DNA of 64,000 nt. Source: Drosophila miranda (Eukaryota; Arthropoda; Insecta; Diptera; Drosophilidae). A model generated the notes under the pieces. The model was not told the origin of the DNA and ran no database searches. It saw nothing but the letters and a program-made list of their open reading frames with translations. The position numbers and the translations under genes are program-made. This document shows positions 9,918-22,121 of this stretch, in pieces. The stretch spans positions 17,158,001 to 17,222,000 of the forward strand of contig NC_046673.1 in NCBI RefSeq assembly GCF_003369915.1, in the 5' to 3' direction. Within the stretch, counting starts at the first letter, position 1, and every line of letters starts with the position of its first letter.

Positions 9918-9940
9918 AAAAACATTGGAAATGATGCCAT

Positions 9941-12900
9941 TGTGATTTCGTTTGATTTTATTCCGAGGAGCAAATGATCGATCTGATACCATTGCGTTTA
10001 TAGAATTCAGGGTTTCAGGGACTGCCTCTAAATGGGGTCACTCAGACAAAGTGTGTGCCAACGAAAGTACCAGTAAAACAACTAAGACGCAACTTCATTT
10101 ATATTTGATCAAATATACAGCCTCCTGTGTTCGAAACTTTGTCGAAAAATTCGTCGCAGAGCACTCACGGAAATTCACATTTTTATATCAATATACCATA
10201 TAGTCTGCAATTATTATTCCGCGTATTCACTTTTCTTTTATCTTAAAAATTTTGGTGGCCACAGATTTTTGCCCTTTGTTAGGCGTTAAAGGGCAGGACG
10301 AAGTTTTGAAATTGGAAACACTCGTGACAGTGTGATTTGTTAGTCGAGTCGTTATAGCCATGTCTGTCTTCCCGTCCGTCTTGTTTGACGCCTTGTTCCA
10401 GCTTTTGGGTCGCTTTTGGAAAAGTCTACTGATCATCCAAAATGATCTGTCCGGCGACAGGGTAGTGGCATCCACGACAGACAGACCACCTGTTCCTTGC
10501 GCCCATGAAAGAGGAGCTGAAAATAGAGCCGAAAATGTTCCAGTATTTATGCTCAGGATTATTCCAACATTCGTTGTTTATAAATAAGCCTCTCGGGGAT
10601 TTTACGCAGATTATATTTTGTAAATTTTCAAGCAAATAAGAAGCATATCCATTCAGTTTGGCCTGCATGATTTATTTATTGTAATTCGTTTTCTTTTTGA
10701 ATATTATAAAGTGTTTGGGAGTACAGGACGCCATTCCAAGCTTTGATTTCACTTCGTCAGATTTACTAGATAGTTTGAGAGATTTTAAGATCATGAAGAA
10801 TGGAAATCGAATGAAATTATTCTCTACAAAAGTGTCCATCTTAAGGTAAACTTATGTCTAGTACTCGGAATCGGATTCAGATTCGGATTCGGATTCGGAT
10901 TGGCGATTTCAAAGTGAAATCGAAAACCAGAATAGCCCTGAACATTATGGAGTGCTCGATGGCCCTTTGCATTAGCCTCCGAATTATTATTTTGTGTGTT
11001 TCTTAGCGTATAAATACAATATATTCAATTCTTTGAAGATTTCCTTTCCACTACTTTAGTATGCAGCTGCTAGTACTCTTATACACTACATGAAAATTAA
11101 TGTACGAACCCCTGTCTGACAAGAGTTCTCTTAAATGCTGAGCCACAAAAGCGACTTCTGTGTGTTCAATACCCCAGTGTATCCGCCAGTATCATCCGAT
11201 CGATCAGACAGTGCTGTTGCTGTTAAACATTAAAACCAGGAGACTTCAGAAATGTAATAGTAACGTAGGAGCCGGGAACAATGCTGGATGATTAAAGTCG
11301 TAGGTACAATATCAAGGAGTAAGTTGTAACAAATCAACAAATTGCGGACGGCAGCAATTCCTAGAAACTAAAATCTGATCAACACAACGGGAAACAAATG
11401 ATTGGCGTTCTTTGAGCCGACTCGATATAGAAGTACATATCTGCCTGGCAATGTCTGATGTCTTCGAAGGCTTTCTGTGTTGTATTTTCATTATATATCA
11501 CTAAATTTCATATACTTCAACTTGCGCTGATTGCCTGAATCTATTGGAATTGTTTTTAATTTGTACCGCAGTTTGAAAGGATCTTAGATCATAATAATAT
11601 AATATTCATCTTATGGCTAGTGCTAAGACGGCTGAACGAGCGGTTCGTTACTGGGTTCAGTAACTGGGTTCTCAACGGGGAAGCAACCTCGTTTGTCCCC
11701 CTTCATACAATGTACGATAATATCTGTACGAGTACTCGTATATCGACACATCGAGTGTAATCAGTTAAATGTCTTAACCTTGGCTTATTCAATTGCTAAA
11801 GCTACATGCATATACATATATACGTATCTAACTCTATGTGGATATATGTTCAGCTGTACTGGTTTAAAATCCAAATTCAGCTGCCTAGACAGGTCAGTGT
11901 ACTCGTATATAGTGTATTGGTAGTACAAGGACATGTGCTTAAGCCTAGTACATCTTTCCCTTCACTTCACTGTTTGTTTTTATTGTACTTAATAGGTATT
12001 TTATTATATTTATAAATTGTATTTGGTTTGGTTTTTGGTTGTGCCTGGCTTCACTTTTTTTTAAGTATACTTCAGTTGGGGATATATTCCCAATATATTC
12101 CTGCTATCTCTATAAGGAGTTTTAAACGTGTTCTTAGGACTATTTGATAGTTAAAATGGAACGAAATGCCACTGAAACGATTCACGAAATCGCCTCAATC
12201 TTGATATAAATATTTCCAACTGTCCAAATCGTAACTTGGTTTATCGTATCGTATAAATATAACACAGATATTAACTGATTAGTAAATTGCGATATTTGAA
12301 GAAGGAGAAGCGTAACTAGTATTTTTAGTTAAGTTAGTTTTAGTTCCAGGAATACGATATACCTATGACTCATCGAGAATCACTCATCACTCGCGGAAGT
12401 CAACTTATTGTAGTCATTAAACTTTACCGAATTACATGCCATTTATACTCGAATGTTCTGTTGTAACATTTGATTAAGTGGGGAGAACAAATGCCTTTTT
12501 TTTGCTCATCACCATCACCACGCACCATCCGGATGCGTATGGATTTTGGCGATCAGATGTCTTAAATGCTAGCTGTGCACGAATAAGTAGAGTAAGTTTA
12601 GGTTATGGGTTATCCCTTTGAATGCAATGCAATCCCATCTCTGTTCTGATCTGTGTATGTCAGTGTTTTCCACTCAAAGTTCCTTAAGATCCAAACACTA
12701 GATCCATGAATATTCCATGTGCATTCATGGATATTTAGTGCTACAACATAAGCCTCTCTCACAACTCCATCTCGGCTTGTGCTCTGCTTCCATTGTGCCT
12801 CCGTTCTTGTCCGTTCCGTGTAAGGCATTTTGCGCCCAATTTATAGCTTCAACATGTAACCGTACTTCTGTGTCCTACTCTCCAACTCTCCAGCTGCATA

Positions 12901-13035
12901 GCTAGAGCAAATTCCTTCCTCGCTCGCTCGATTCGATCTATCCCCCGACCCGTGTCCGTGTCCAAGCCTTTCCAGAGTACCACAGCCCGTAGTCCCCCCC
13001 TACGGGTATAGTTACATGTAGCTATTGCTTGTTTG
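9941..13035. other. Non-coding stretch, including the TMEM198-like 3' UTR
   Basis: Mostly AT-rich with no open frame of recognisable family. The right end (about 12,000-13,035) probably holds the 3' UTR of the minus-strand TMEM198-like gene. Short open frames at 9952-10203 and 10227-10668 show no domain features. No other gene is seen. Confidence 0.4.
10867..10903. repeat. GATTCG microsatellite
   Basis: About five imperfect GGATTC/GATTCG hexamer units in a row. Confidence 0.8.
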
Positions 13036-14954
13036 TTATCCAATGTCACGGACAATTTCGATCTTGTCGCACAGCTCCGAGTCCGGATCGTGGATGGTGG
13101 TAAAGTGGGTGCGGTCACTTCTGAATGTGTTCCGCTCGTTCGAGCTGGTCTTGATCGACCTCTCCGAGGGCGTCTCTGTGCCACTTAGTTGGATACGCTT
13201 CTGCAGGGCCGACACAAAGTTCTGCCAATTAGAGCCATGAACAAATTAGATATTCTTTTAGGCAGTGTTAGTGGTGCTATCACCCTCACCTGTGATATGA
13301 TGTCGCCACGTGCCGTTCGCACCTGGTACAGGTAGCGGAACTTGCGCTGTCTGGCCTCCTCGCGGGTCTCGCGAGTGCGCGACTGTGAGCGCCTTACGGG
13401 TGCATGGGCGTGGCCAGGTCCGGCCTGCTGCTGGCTGTGCGGCAAGTGCGTAGCATGGGGATGGTTGGGATGGTTATGGTGCCGCATGTAGACACGCTTG
13501 CGATGGTCCACCCGCCAGGCGGTTATGAAGCACTGCACCATGATGCTGAGCACAATGGTCACGGGCCAGGCGGCTATCAGGAGGCCCCCATAGCACGGAG
13601 GCGGTAACGGATGCGGCCTCATGTTGAGTATCTGCAACGCCGGCCACGATTAAGTTGGAGCTGTGCAAACAGGGGAATCTTACTTACCCAGTTGATCGTC
13701 TCCAGGCCGTGCATGAAGAAGTCGATGGCTCCAATGATCATGGCCGTGCCCACAATGCTGGAGGTGAGTATGGTCACGTATTTGACACAGCACAGGGTGA
13801 GAACCGAGCAGATTACGGCGCCACCCACCACGGCCACGTATATTTCACGGTACTAAACGGAACCGGACAAAGGAAAATGAGAAGGATGAGCGATGGTGGA
13901 TAATTACGCGCTGCACTTACCCCAAATTCGTTGTCCGGCATTGTGGCCACACAAACGGCCATCGCGGCACCGGAGAGCAGGGCTCCGGCAAAAGCACTGA
14001 TCAGCACCGAAGCGACCGGATATGTGGAACCGAGTACGGCGCCCAGCAGTCCGGCCACAATGGCCAAAGCCGAGTCCGCCGGCTTGCCCAGGAATGTGAT
14101 CTGAAAGTCCTGCAGTATGAATATCCCATTGGCGCCCACCATTAGTCCGCTCAGGAAGCCCACGGCCCGAAGGCAGCGGTAGCCGAGCAGGGCGTACACG
14201 ATGCCGAATACGGCGAAAATGGCCCATAGTATGGCGGCCAGGGTATCCGGTGCGGTTGGGGTGCATGTCTGGTTCTCCAAGATGCCCTAATTACAATGCA
14301 AAAGGGAGAGAGAAATAGAGAGAGGGAGAGCGGTAAAAAGCACTGGCCTGTTCTGTACGTTGCTGTAATTCGATCAAGGACACGTGACACACATCGCCAG
14401 TGTCGGCCCCACTTACATATGTATGTATGTACGCGTCTGACTCATGCATGCAAAAGGTATGCTAATATTAAGGTAATGCATTCAAAAAAGTGTACTCTTT
14501 TTTTCACGTAGGTATTGCCGGTTTAAGCTGTGTGCGTTTGTGTGAAATTAAGACAGCGGATCCGAGTTGTCTTACTTTATTATGACTGTTATACCCTGTG
14601 CATGTATGCATGTACATACATATGTATTTATGTATTTATGTTTATGCGGACCACATTACCGCTTATGCAAAATGACTGTCAACACTGGAATACAAACAAA
14701 GCATAACGGTAACGCTCTCGTTACTCATCGCGATATCTCGTGAGGCATAAACGCAGCCTCTTGTTTTGCATAGCCAACACTTGTACTCTTTACAGTTAAC
14801 ACTTTGCATATTGCGCGACTTAACCTATAAAAAAATACCCAACGCATGCTTACGTACATACCTTTATCAGAAATGGCCAGTCCAGGGGACTGCCCATGGC
14901 ATCATCATTGCCATAGTCGTGGCCATCGTAGACCACATCCGCCCCCACCCTCAT
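13036..14954 (-). CDS. TMEM198-family seven-helix membrane protein
   Basis: Five coding exons: 14862..14954, 13921..14286, 13688..13852, 13290..13631 and 13036..13221, all phase 0 with GT/AG borders; total 383 aa. The first exon (MRVGADVVYDGHDYGND) joins through GTATGT to an acceptor before GILENQTC; without it the protein has no ATG. The core has about seven hydrophobic helices, with the family signature FGIVYALLGYRCLRAVGFLSG near residues 55-75. A His/Arg-rich cytoplasmic tail follows (HHNHPNHPHATH, RRSQSRTRETREE). Vertebrate TMEM198 binds LRP6 and casein kinase 1 and promotes Wnt signalling; this role is not shown for flies. The 5' UTR lies at about 15.0-15.7 kb. Confidence 0.85.
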
Positions 14955-16175
14955 TCCGGCGGCAAATGCGTTTTGGTTGGTTTGTTTTTTTTTTTTAAGA
15001 AATGCAAAACTGCTTGGACGCTGGACGTCGAGTACGGTAGCTGTGTAGAGTCCAGGCCAGCTATTTGTTGTTCACTCTGCCACGCATTCCAGCACTGAAC
15101 CGTACATTGTACCACCACGCATCAGCCTCGCATCCCTCTCTCCTGCCACAACACTCCGCTTTGTGTGTCAAGCCTCTGCAACAAGCCTCAAAATAGGGCG
15201 GAGCACTCTCTTACCGTCCTCGCATCTCGAATCTCAATCGAATGACGACATCTTTGTTGCTTTCAACTTTTAACTGTTTGTCCGTGGCGACAGATCAACG
15301 GTTTGTTTTACCACTAAATTTTAAAATAGAAATGTTGCAATTTCATTATTTTGTGTACACATATTTGGAGCGGAGACGACGGCTGGTGGCTGGTGGTGCT
15401 GCGGTATGGACTTGTGCTGCTACAATCGGGGCCAAGACGAACGCGCTTGTGGTACAACAAAACACACTCCTGCGGCAACGGGGCGCATCAACAGAACAGC
15501 GACGCGAAACAGGGACGGATAGAGCGCGGCTAATGCGGGAGCACAGTCGGTTAGAGCAGGAACGATAGACGACGACTTGCGTAAACAAAACAACCCTTAA
15601 ACAGCTGAAAGCCACTCGAAAAGCTTTAAGCTGAGGACGACCGACCCAAAGCTCTGTGCAGCAGGCAGGGACGGACTCCAATTGGCATCCACTTCAGACT
15701 GATCAATCAATTACCATTCATCTCCCCATCTGCCTCGACATGAAACAAAACTGGTTATTAAAGTTTCGATTATTTAGTGTTATACATATGTCATACATTT
15801 TTACTAGGACACATACATATACATAGATGCATGCATTGGGTTTGTTGTGGGGGTTATTGTAGATTTTGGAATGCGACTAAATGACGCTCCGGCATCGATT
15901 GGATTGGGTTTCTACGGAGCATGCAACGTTTCATAACAATTAACATTTCTTCTTCTCGCGTCTTTCATTAGGATTAGTATTACATATATCAATTTGTTGT
16001 ATATAGGTGCGTGAACAATTCGGAACTCCCAATACACACAATGCAATAATAGTAGTAGCTATAATATAATACGCAGACTACAATTTGCTTGTGTTATCTA
16101 GTGTAACACCTCCAGAAAACATTAAGAAACGGTTCTGTGGCTCATGGATATCTTCGATTTTCGATTGCTTTGAGT
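14955..16175. other. TMEM198-like upstream region and AP-1-2beta 3' UTR
   Basis: The left part (14,955-15,700) is GC-richer and is the probable promoter and leader of the minus-strand TMEM198-like gene. The right part (15,750-16,175) is AT-rich and probably the AP-1-2beta 3' UTR. Open frames at 15242-15681 have no recognisable family. Confidence 0.45.
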
Positions 16176-19025
16176 TTAAGGCGAGCGGATGATGGCCTCG
16201 TAGGCGGCGAAAATGATGTTAGCCACCTCCACAGAGCGCGACTTGAGGCTGAGCGTGGCATCGGGATTGCCCGGCTGCAGCTTCAGCTCCAGCAGCACCC
16301 AGATGTTGTTCGTCAGCCTCAGCGACTGGTAGAGCATGTCTTGGCCCTCGACATTGCGTTTGGCAATGGTGAAGATGTTGTTGGTCGTCATCTTGGAGGC
16401 GATGCCGTCGGTGGTGCCGATGACGCCGCTCAGGCTGTACTGCAGCTCGTTGGCGGCCGGTATCTCCTTCCAGGTGTTGAGGAAGACCCGCTTGTCCAGC
16501 TGCCCGTCCTCAGCGAACAGCACATTGCCGTGCACCAGGCAGGCAAAGTAGAAGATGTCAATGTTGTTCTTCACCGCCACCTGAAGGTTGTTCAGCGGCT
16601 CCATGCGCTGGATGGGTCCGTTGGTGCCCAGGGCGAGGCTCACCTCGGCGCTCTGGTTGGGTGGCAAGGGTACCGCTTGCAGCGGGGAGGCTGGCGACAG
16701 GCCAAAGCTGTTCTTGTTCAGCTGGATGGCAAAGTTCGTCATCGGCTGCATGGCTTTGTTGGTGAGCGTCATGTCCATGAAGACTTCACCGTTGCGGCGG
16801 GAGAAAGTGCCCTGGATCTCCAGGCCCTTGCCCTTCTCAGCTGGCAGCCACGTGACTTTCGGGATTTGAACGCCCACAGAAAGGGAGGTGCCAGCCAGGC
16901 CAAAGATGTCGCCCAGCAGGCTGGAGGCGCCGCCCGGGGCTGGTTCAGCTGGTGGGCCACCCAGCAGTATGTCCAGGCCACCGCCTAGTAGATCCACATT
17001 GCTTGTAGCGGTTGGCGCGGCGGGCATGGCGGGGGCATTGATGTCCATAGACAGCAGATCCCCAATCAGCGATTCCTGGTTGGGTATGACCATGGCCTCC
17101 GACCCGGCTCCCGGCTCTTGCTGATCTCCTGCCCCGCTGCTTACGCCGGCTCCAGCCGTGCGGTTTGGCAGAGATTTACGTACGCCAGCTCCTCGTCCCT
17201 CCACAAAGGCCGTTGGTGGCTTGTGGTACACGCTGGCCAGCGAGCTGATATGACAGATGAGCTCGTCCAGCAGCGTCGGCTCCAGCAGATCCGTTTCCTC
17301 CGAGATGAGAGGCTTGTCCGCCAGCACAACTTCCTTGGCGGCGGCCGGGTCCGTGGAGAGAAGACGCCAGTAGATGAATCCACGGTCGCGCAAATCGGGA
17401 TTGTCCGAATCCTGGGTGGCCAGCGAGAGGACGTGCTGCACCAGCTCTTGGGTATCCGATGGACGCTTAAGGAAGAGCTTCACCACAGCCGTGAGCAACT
17501 GCAGCTGTACTTGGGCATTCTCATCCTGAAAACAACCAAAACAAAGATTCAATTTAGGGATAGTTTTGCAAAGGGGAATAGGCTGTGTGTGAGTTTTTAC
17601 CTGGAAGCCCTCGAGGAAGCTGTCGAGCAGCTCGTCTGCGTTATCAATGCGCTCGGCATACTCGCCAATGATCCAGACCATCGAGGCACGTGCCTCCGGC
17701 TCATCCAGGGTGTCCAGATTCTCGCACAAGGTGCTGATAATGCTCTCGTACTTATTGGGATACTTGCGGAAGATGTCTTTGATGACGACAATTGCCTCCT
17801 GCACCACATAGTTGACCTTCGTCTGGATGAGATCGAGCAGGGTAGAGACACAGCGCTCTGCCGATGGCTCCACCTTGATGGCACAACGACCGATGGCGCG
17901 CACCGCCTTGCGCACAAAATCGACATCCACCTCGGTGGCGTACTCCTTCAGTTCGCTGAGCACCTGGGCAATGTTGCTCTGGTTGGCCAGACGAATCATA
18001 ATGTCCAATTTCTCCAGCTTCACGTAGATGGGATCGTTGTACTTCACAAAGAACACCTTCATTTCGTGCTTGAGGATGTCGGGACGCTTCTGGACAATAA
18101 GGTTGATGTTGCGAAGGGCCACGTATTGGACCTCTGGCTCCGAGGAAAGCAGGGTCACCAGGGGCGGGGCCAGCTTCTTGGTGAGCGTGGCACAGAAGTC
18201 ACTGTCGCTGGACAGCATCTCGAGAAGCTTCATCAGAACCTTGACGGCACTGAGCACCACGGCAGCGTTGGCATGGGCCAAACGAGGCGTGATTCGCTCA
18301 CAGATCGACTGCGCCTCGCGCTCGTCTTTGGGGCTGTAGTTGGCCAGGGAGTCCAGGATGAACACCTGACCCCACTCTGTGCACTCGTTGAGGGCCGTCA
18401 GCAGCTTGTTGATGGTCACTGAGTTCATCTCTACCAGCGGCTGTCCCGACTGGCTGGCCTCGTTGATTTCGCTGAGGGCAGCCACCGCATTGGCCACGAC
18501 CATCGGATTGGAGTCGGACAGCAGGTCCTTCAGCTGGTCGAGGAAGCCCTGGTCCTCCACCATGGTGGCCGATATGTCGTACAGCTTAGCCACGCACACT
18601 GCCGCCGTTTTGCGCACATAGGGATCTTCATCCTTCAGACACTTGCGCAGCGGCTCGCACAGATACTCGGTTATCTTGTCCACCCGTATGCAACCCATCG
18701 TGCGCACGGCCAGGGCACGGATCAGCGGATTGGAGTCCTCGCAGTCCTTCACAAACGTATTCACTGCCATGATGGCCATGTCCGGCTGCGACTTGGCGTA
18801 GTTCATCAGATACAAGTAGACCAGCTTCTTAAGCTCCAGATTGTCGGTCTGCATGCAGTTAACGACATCGGGAAAGAGGGCGGAAACATCCTTGCCGACG
18901 GTCATGCTGGCAATCACCTTCTTCACTGCCTCCTTCTTCTTCTCCTTCTTGTCATTGTTCAGCTCGGACTTGAGCTCGAAGATTTCGCCCTTTTTGGTAG
19001 TTGTGAAATACTTGGAATCGGTCAT
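16176..19025 (-). CDS. AP-1-2beta: AP-1/AP-2 complex beta adaptin
   Basis: Two coding exons, 17601..19025 and 16176..17525, give 924 aa. The N-terminus [19 protein letters not shown] and the armadillo/HEAT trunk (about 1-590) are near-identical in pattern to human AP1B1/AP2B1. The hinge (about 600-700) is Ala/Gly/Pro-rich and carries a clathrin-box match, LLSMD. The beta-ear (about 700-924) contains [20 protein letters not shown]. In insects one beta subunit serves both AP-1 (TGN/endosome) and AP-2 (plasma membrane) coats. The intron at 17526..17600 is 75 nt, without stop and a multiple of three; the family alignment (LEGFQ joined to DENAQVQLQ) shows it is removed. An acceptor at about 19066 suggests a non-coding first exon upstream. 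Confidence 0.96.
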   Translation of the reverse strand: MTDSKYFTTTKKGEIFELKSELNNDKKEKKKEAVKKVIASMTVGKDVSALFPDVVNCMQTDNLELKKLVYLYLMNYAKSQPDMAIMAVNTFVKDCEDSNPLIRALAVRTMGCIRVDKITEYLCEPLRKCLKDEDPYVRKTAAVCVAKLYDISATMVEDQGFLDQLKDLLSDSNPMVVANAVAALSEINEASQSGQPLVEMNSVTINKLLTALNECTEWGQVFILDSLANYSPKDEREAQSICERITPRLAHANAAVVLSAVKVLMKLLEMLSSDSDFCATLTKKLAPPLVTLLSSEPEVQYVALRNINLIVQKRPDILKHEMKVFFVKYNDPIYVKLEKLDIMIRLANQSNIAQVLSELKEYATEVDVDFVRKAVRAIGRCAIKVEPSAERCVSTLLDLIQTKVNYVVQEAIVVIKDIFRKYPNKYESIISTLCENLDTLDEPEARASMVWIIGEYAERIDNADELLDSFLEGFQVKTHTQPIPLCKTIPKLNLCFGCFQDENAQVQLQLLTAVVKLFLKRPSDTQELVQHVLSLATQDSDNPDLRDRGFIYWRLLSTDPAAAKEVVLADKPLISEETDLLEPTLLDELICHISSLASVYHKPPTAFVEGRGAGVRKSLPNRTAGAGVSSGAGDQQEPGAGSEAMVIPNQESLIGDLLSMDINAPAMPAAPTATSNVDLLGGGLDILLGGPPAEPAPGGASSLLGDIFGLAGTSLSVGVQIPKVTWLPAEKGKGLEIQGTFSRRNGEVFMDMTLTNKAMQPMTNFAIQLNKNSFGLSPASPLQAVPLPPNQSAEVSLALGTNGPIQRMEPLNNLQVAVKNNIDIFYFACLVHGNVLFAEDGQLDKRVFLNTWKEIPAANELQYSLSGVIGTTDGIASKMTTNNIFTIAKRNVEGQDMLYQSLRLTNNIWVLLELKLQPGNPDATLSLKSRSVEVANIIFAAYEAIIRSP

Positions 19026-19779
19026 CTTGTCAGCTCTGCTCTACGGACTAGGTAGATCTTTCTGCGGGATATAAAGAAGAAATCGTGCGTTAAACTAAAT
19101 AAGAGAGCTACTGACAAAATAGGGTATTATTGATTGCGGCGGCATTTCCTTCCCTCTAGGGGCGTAGCAGGCGCACATACACATACCAGCACACCCACAG
19201 ACAGATACAGAGCTTGAACACGTCTCAAATCAAAGCTGATTTTCGAATTCAACATAAACCCTATTTAACACGTCCACATACAAGCCCTGTTCTGAGACCT
19301 GTATATTCCTCTATCTATTACAATATTTTCTGAGTTAACACCGTACATTACCTGTAAAACTAGCTTTTTATCGGGCAAAAAAATGTATTGTTTGCTTTTT
19401 TTCTTTGCTCGGCAGTGTGACCGCGGATTGGTCGAAAAGATGTACGGTCTGACTCTCAGATATATATCGTATGTGCTGCAAGGAATGATAAGACTCATCG
19501 CTGGGAAGGCCGCCCACCAAAGCAAAAAAAACTGGATAACCTTCTGAAGATTGATCGGGAAATGCTTGAAGTCCAGAAATTACAGGATGAGCACCAGGAA
19601 ACAAAATTAATATTACAAATTCAAATTCGGAAATATTGAGCAGTCCATCGATAGTGAGCCACAAATAAATAGTCGATCTATCGATGGTTTTTCAGCTATA
19701 TTGTTTACATCATTTTTGGTTTCGCGATTTGAATATTATTGGGTTTCCATTCCATCCTGATTTGAAAGACAAAAACACC
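19026..19779. promoter_or_regulatory. Head-to-head promoter region, AP-1-2beta and Nudix gene
   Basis: Motif 1 (AGTGTGACC) at 19414-19422 begins a module continuing to about 19470 (GCGGATTGGTCGAAAAGATG), which reads toward AP-1-2beta when viewed on the minus strand. DRE-like sites sit at 19646-19654 (CATCGATAG) and 19679-19686 (TATCGATG), close to the Nudix start. No TATA box is obvious. Confidence 0.6.
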
Positions 19780-20699
19780 ATGTCGTTGGCCACTGTACAC
19801 TCGACGCGCCAGCGGATGCCACTTCTGCTGAGGACACCAATGTGCCACCTCAGTTCCTCCGCGACTGTTGCCTCCCAACGAACAGGTCCGCAGCTGTTGA
19901 GCCCCGACGACTATGCGGCCCTTCTGTCGACAGAGCAGCAAGAGCGATGCATGAAGAAGATGCGCAATCTGCCGGCCTTTCCCCGACCTAAATCCTTGAC
20001 ACCCAATATGCGCGAAAAGCTGTCGGCCTCCGTGCTCATAGCTCTTTGCCAGGAACGGGGCACGTAAGTGGCGGCACAGACGTGTGTATGTACTCGGTCG
20101 GAAGAGGTGGCTCCAACTACGTTTGCCGTTCTCTTACTCCTTTCAGCGACGAGATCTCGCTGCTTTATACACGCCGCTCCCGGCACTTGCGTAGTCACAG
20201 CTTCCAGATCTCCTTTCCGGGCGGTAAGCGGGACGAGAGCGACGCGAGCTATGTGGACTGTGCCCTGCGCGAGACTGAAGAGGAAATTGGGCTCTCTCGC
20301 GATCGCATTCAGGTGTGGGGGGAAGCAAAGCCCCTATATTTGCCCCGAACCTCTGCCATTGTGCCTGTGGTCGGCGTTGTGCCCGACTTTCACATGTCGG
20401 AGCTGCGTCTGAACTGGGAAGAGGTGGAGGAAGTATTCAGCATACCGCTGAACGCATTGATGGCACCCAAGGCAGCGCGGCACACGCAATTTCGTAGCGG
20501 CTACAGTGGCCCCGTCTTCGTGGTTGATCACTACCGCATCTGGGGCATCACTGGCTACCTGACCCACGTCTTCCTGCACTGTCTGCTGCCCCCGAGCCTG
20601 CTGCCCGAGTCCCTCAAGACGAATATCAAATTTGTGCGTCCCTTCAAAATTCCCCCAAAACCAGGGCATCATCATTCGGACCCATCAATGGCTAGCTAG
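19780..20699 (+). CDS. NUDT8/CoA-diphosphatase Nudix hydrolase
   Basis: Exons 19780..20063 and 20147..20699, joined over an 83-bp intron within a Thr codon, give 278 aa. The UPF0035 signature LLYTRRSRHLRSHSFQISFP leads into the Nudix box GGKRDE-x10-ALRETEEEIGL, placing the protein in the family that cleaves coenzyme A to 3',5'-ADP and 4'-phosphopantetheine (NUDT7, NUDT8). The first 40 residues (MSLATVHSTRQRMPLLLRTP) are basic, lack acidic residues and look like a mitochondrial presequence, fitting NUDT8 more than peroxisomal NUDT7; no PTS1 tail is present (ends SMAS). ATG 19780 was chosen over an upstream in-frame ATG at 19684, which overlaps the DRE-containing promoter. Confidence 0.87.
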
Positions 20700-22121
20700 T
20701 TGGGAACGGAACCCGGACTAGGGCTTCCACTCAATTGAAATTGAATTGGTTGAACCCCGAAATGGCTTAGACACTGGTGACTGTTTCGATTAAATCAATC
20801 ATCCGCCAAAAAGCTCGTGTTCTCTTCTGTTTCTTGTTATGTACAGACTTGTTTGTAAAATTTAATAAAACTGTTGTTGATTTTTACATTATAAGCGAAA
20901 TAGCCCTTACTCTATTTCAACTTTGTCTGCAATAACACTCGAATATGTACCTAGATGACGCAAACGTCCAATATCTAAGACTCTTGGCAGCTTCTCATCC
21001 ACTTGGCTAAGAAATTTGTACTGGTACTCCGACCTTATTCACGTACTGAACACTAGACAAAATCAAAACGTTAGCACTCTGTGTGCACAATCCGTTGCGT
21101 TCTCTGGTTCCTGATGCGGCTGGGACGCCGGTGGACGTGCAGGTACCGCTTAGAGGAAGGCCCTCTCCTTTGGACAGCAGAAACAGGATATTGATTGAGC
21201 GGATCTACTTGGGGACTGGGGCTTCTCCAGCCTCCAGGGTTATTTAGTAAAATTGATTACATAAAAATAACACCATTTTGATTTTGTCTTTTTGTGTTTC
21301 GTTTTTTTTTGTTTTTTTTTTATTTGTAATTTTCTCTTAAATACAAAAAATACTCATTTCCTCTTTTCATTTGCCTTTTGTTTTTTTTTTTTTATGTTAT
21401 AAAATATTAAAATACAAGTTAAAAGCGAACAAAATGGCAACGGGCGCCAGGGAGCAAGAAACAAACAAAAAAATAATAATCAAAAAATCATAATTTAGGC
21501 GGAAAAAATGCACATTTTTTTCTCCATTTCACACACAAAAAAAAATTTTAATTGAAAAGCTCCTTGCTGAATACAAAGTTTAAAGTAAAATCAAATAATA
21601 AAAAAAATATTTGTAAATATATGGGCCAAGACCGGGTGGGGGTGGTAGTGGTAGTGGCCTATACAATGCCATTGGATAAGCCATTAATTGCGTATCGAGC
21701 TATCGTATAATATATGTATATGTATGGATATTTGCATGTCAAACACAAATATGGAGTTCATTAATTAATTAAACAAAAATACACCGCCGCAGACGGCTGG
21801 ATGGTGTTTGAATCAAGCATAGCTGAAGAAAGGCAACGCGGCTGCTAAAGAACACTTGTTATGATTTTGCTATTTACTCTCTATACACGAGTATTGGTGT
21901 ATAGGTGTGTTGTATATATATGTATGTATAGTTGTAGTTGTAGTATACAATAATTTATAAGACCTGGTTGTCGCTACATTCGGGTGCACGTTTGCACATC
22001 GGGGGTTTAGTTGTGAAGTTGTCAAAAATATGAATTATTTGTTTTGTATACATATGATGTATATTTGGGGGCTGCTACTGCTACTGCTGCTGCGCTGCGT
22101 GTGCTGCTTTTTATAGGAAAT
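20700..22121. other. Convergent 3' region, Nudix gene and Clic
   Basis: AATAAA at 20864-20869 is the likely Nudix poly(A) signal. The T-rich runs at 21,290-21,400 (A-rich on the minus strand) are consistent with a long Clic 3' UTR. No gene is seen. Confidence 0.5.

Noticed and set aside
10198-10668. Possible transposon fragment (GTCTGTCTTCCCGTCCGTC-type phrase)
   Set aside because: A simple pyrimidine phrase only; no terminal repeats, coding relic or second copy in the window.
16137-18422. Long plus-strand open frames (283 and 434 codons) opposite AP-1-2beta
   Set aside because: They are antisense shadows of the conserved beta-adaptin coding sequence and show no domain features.
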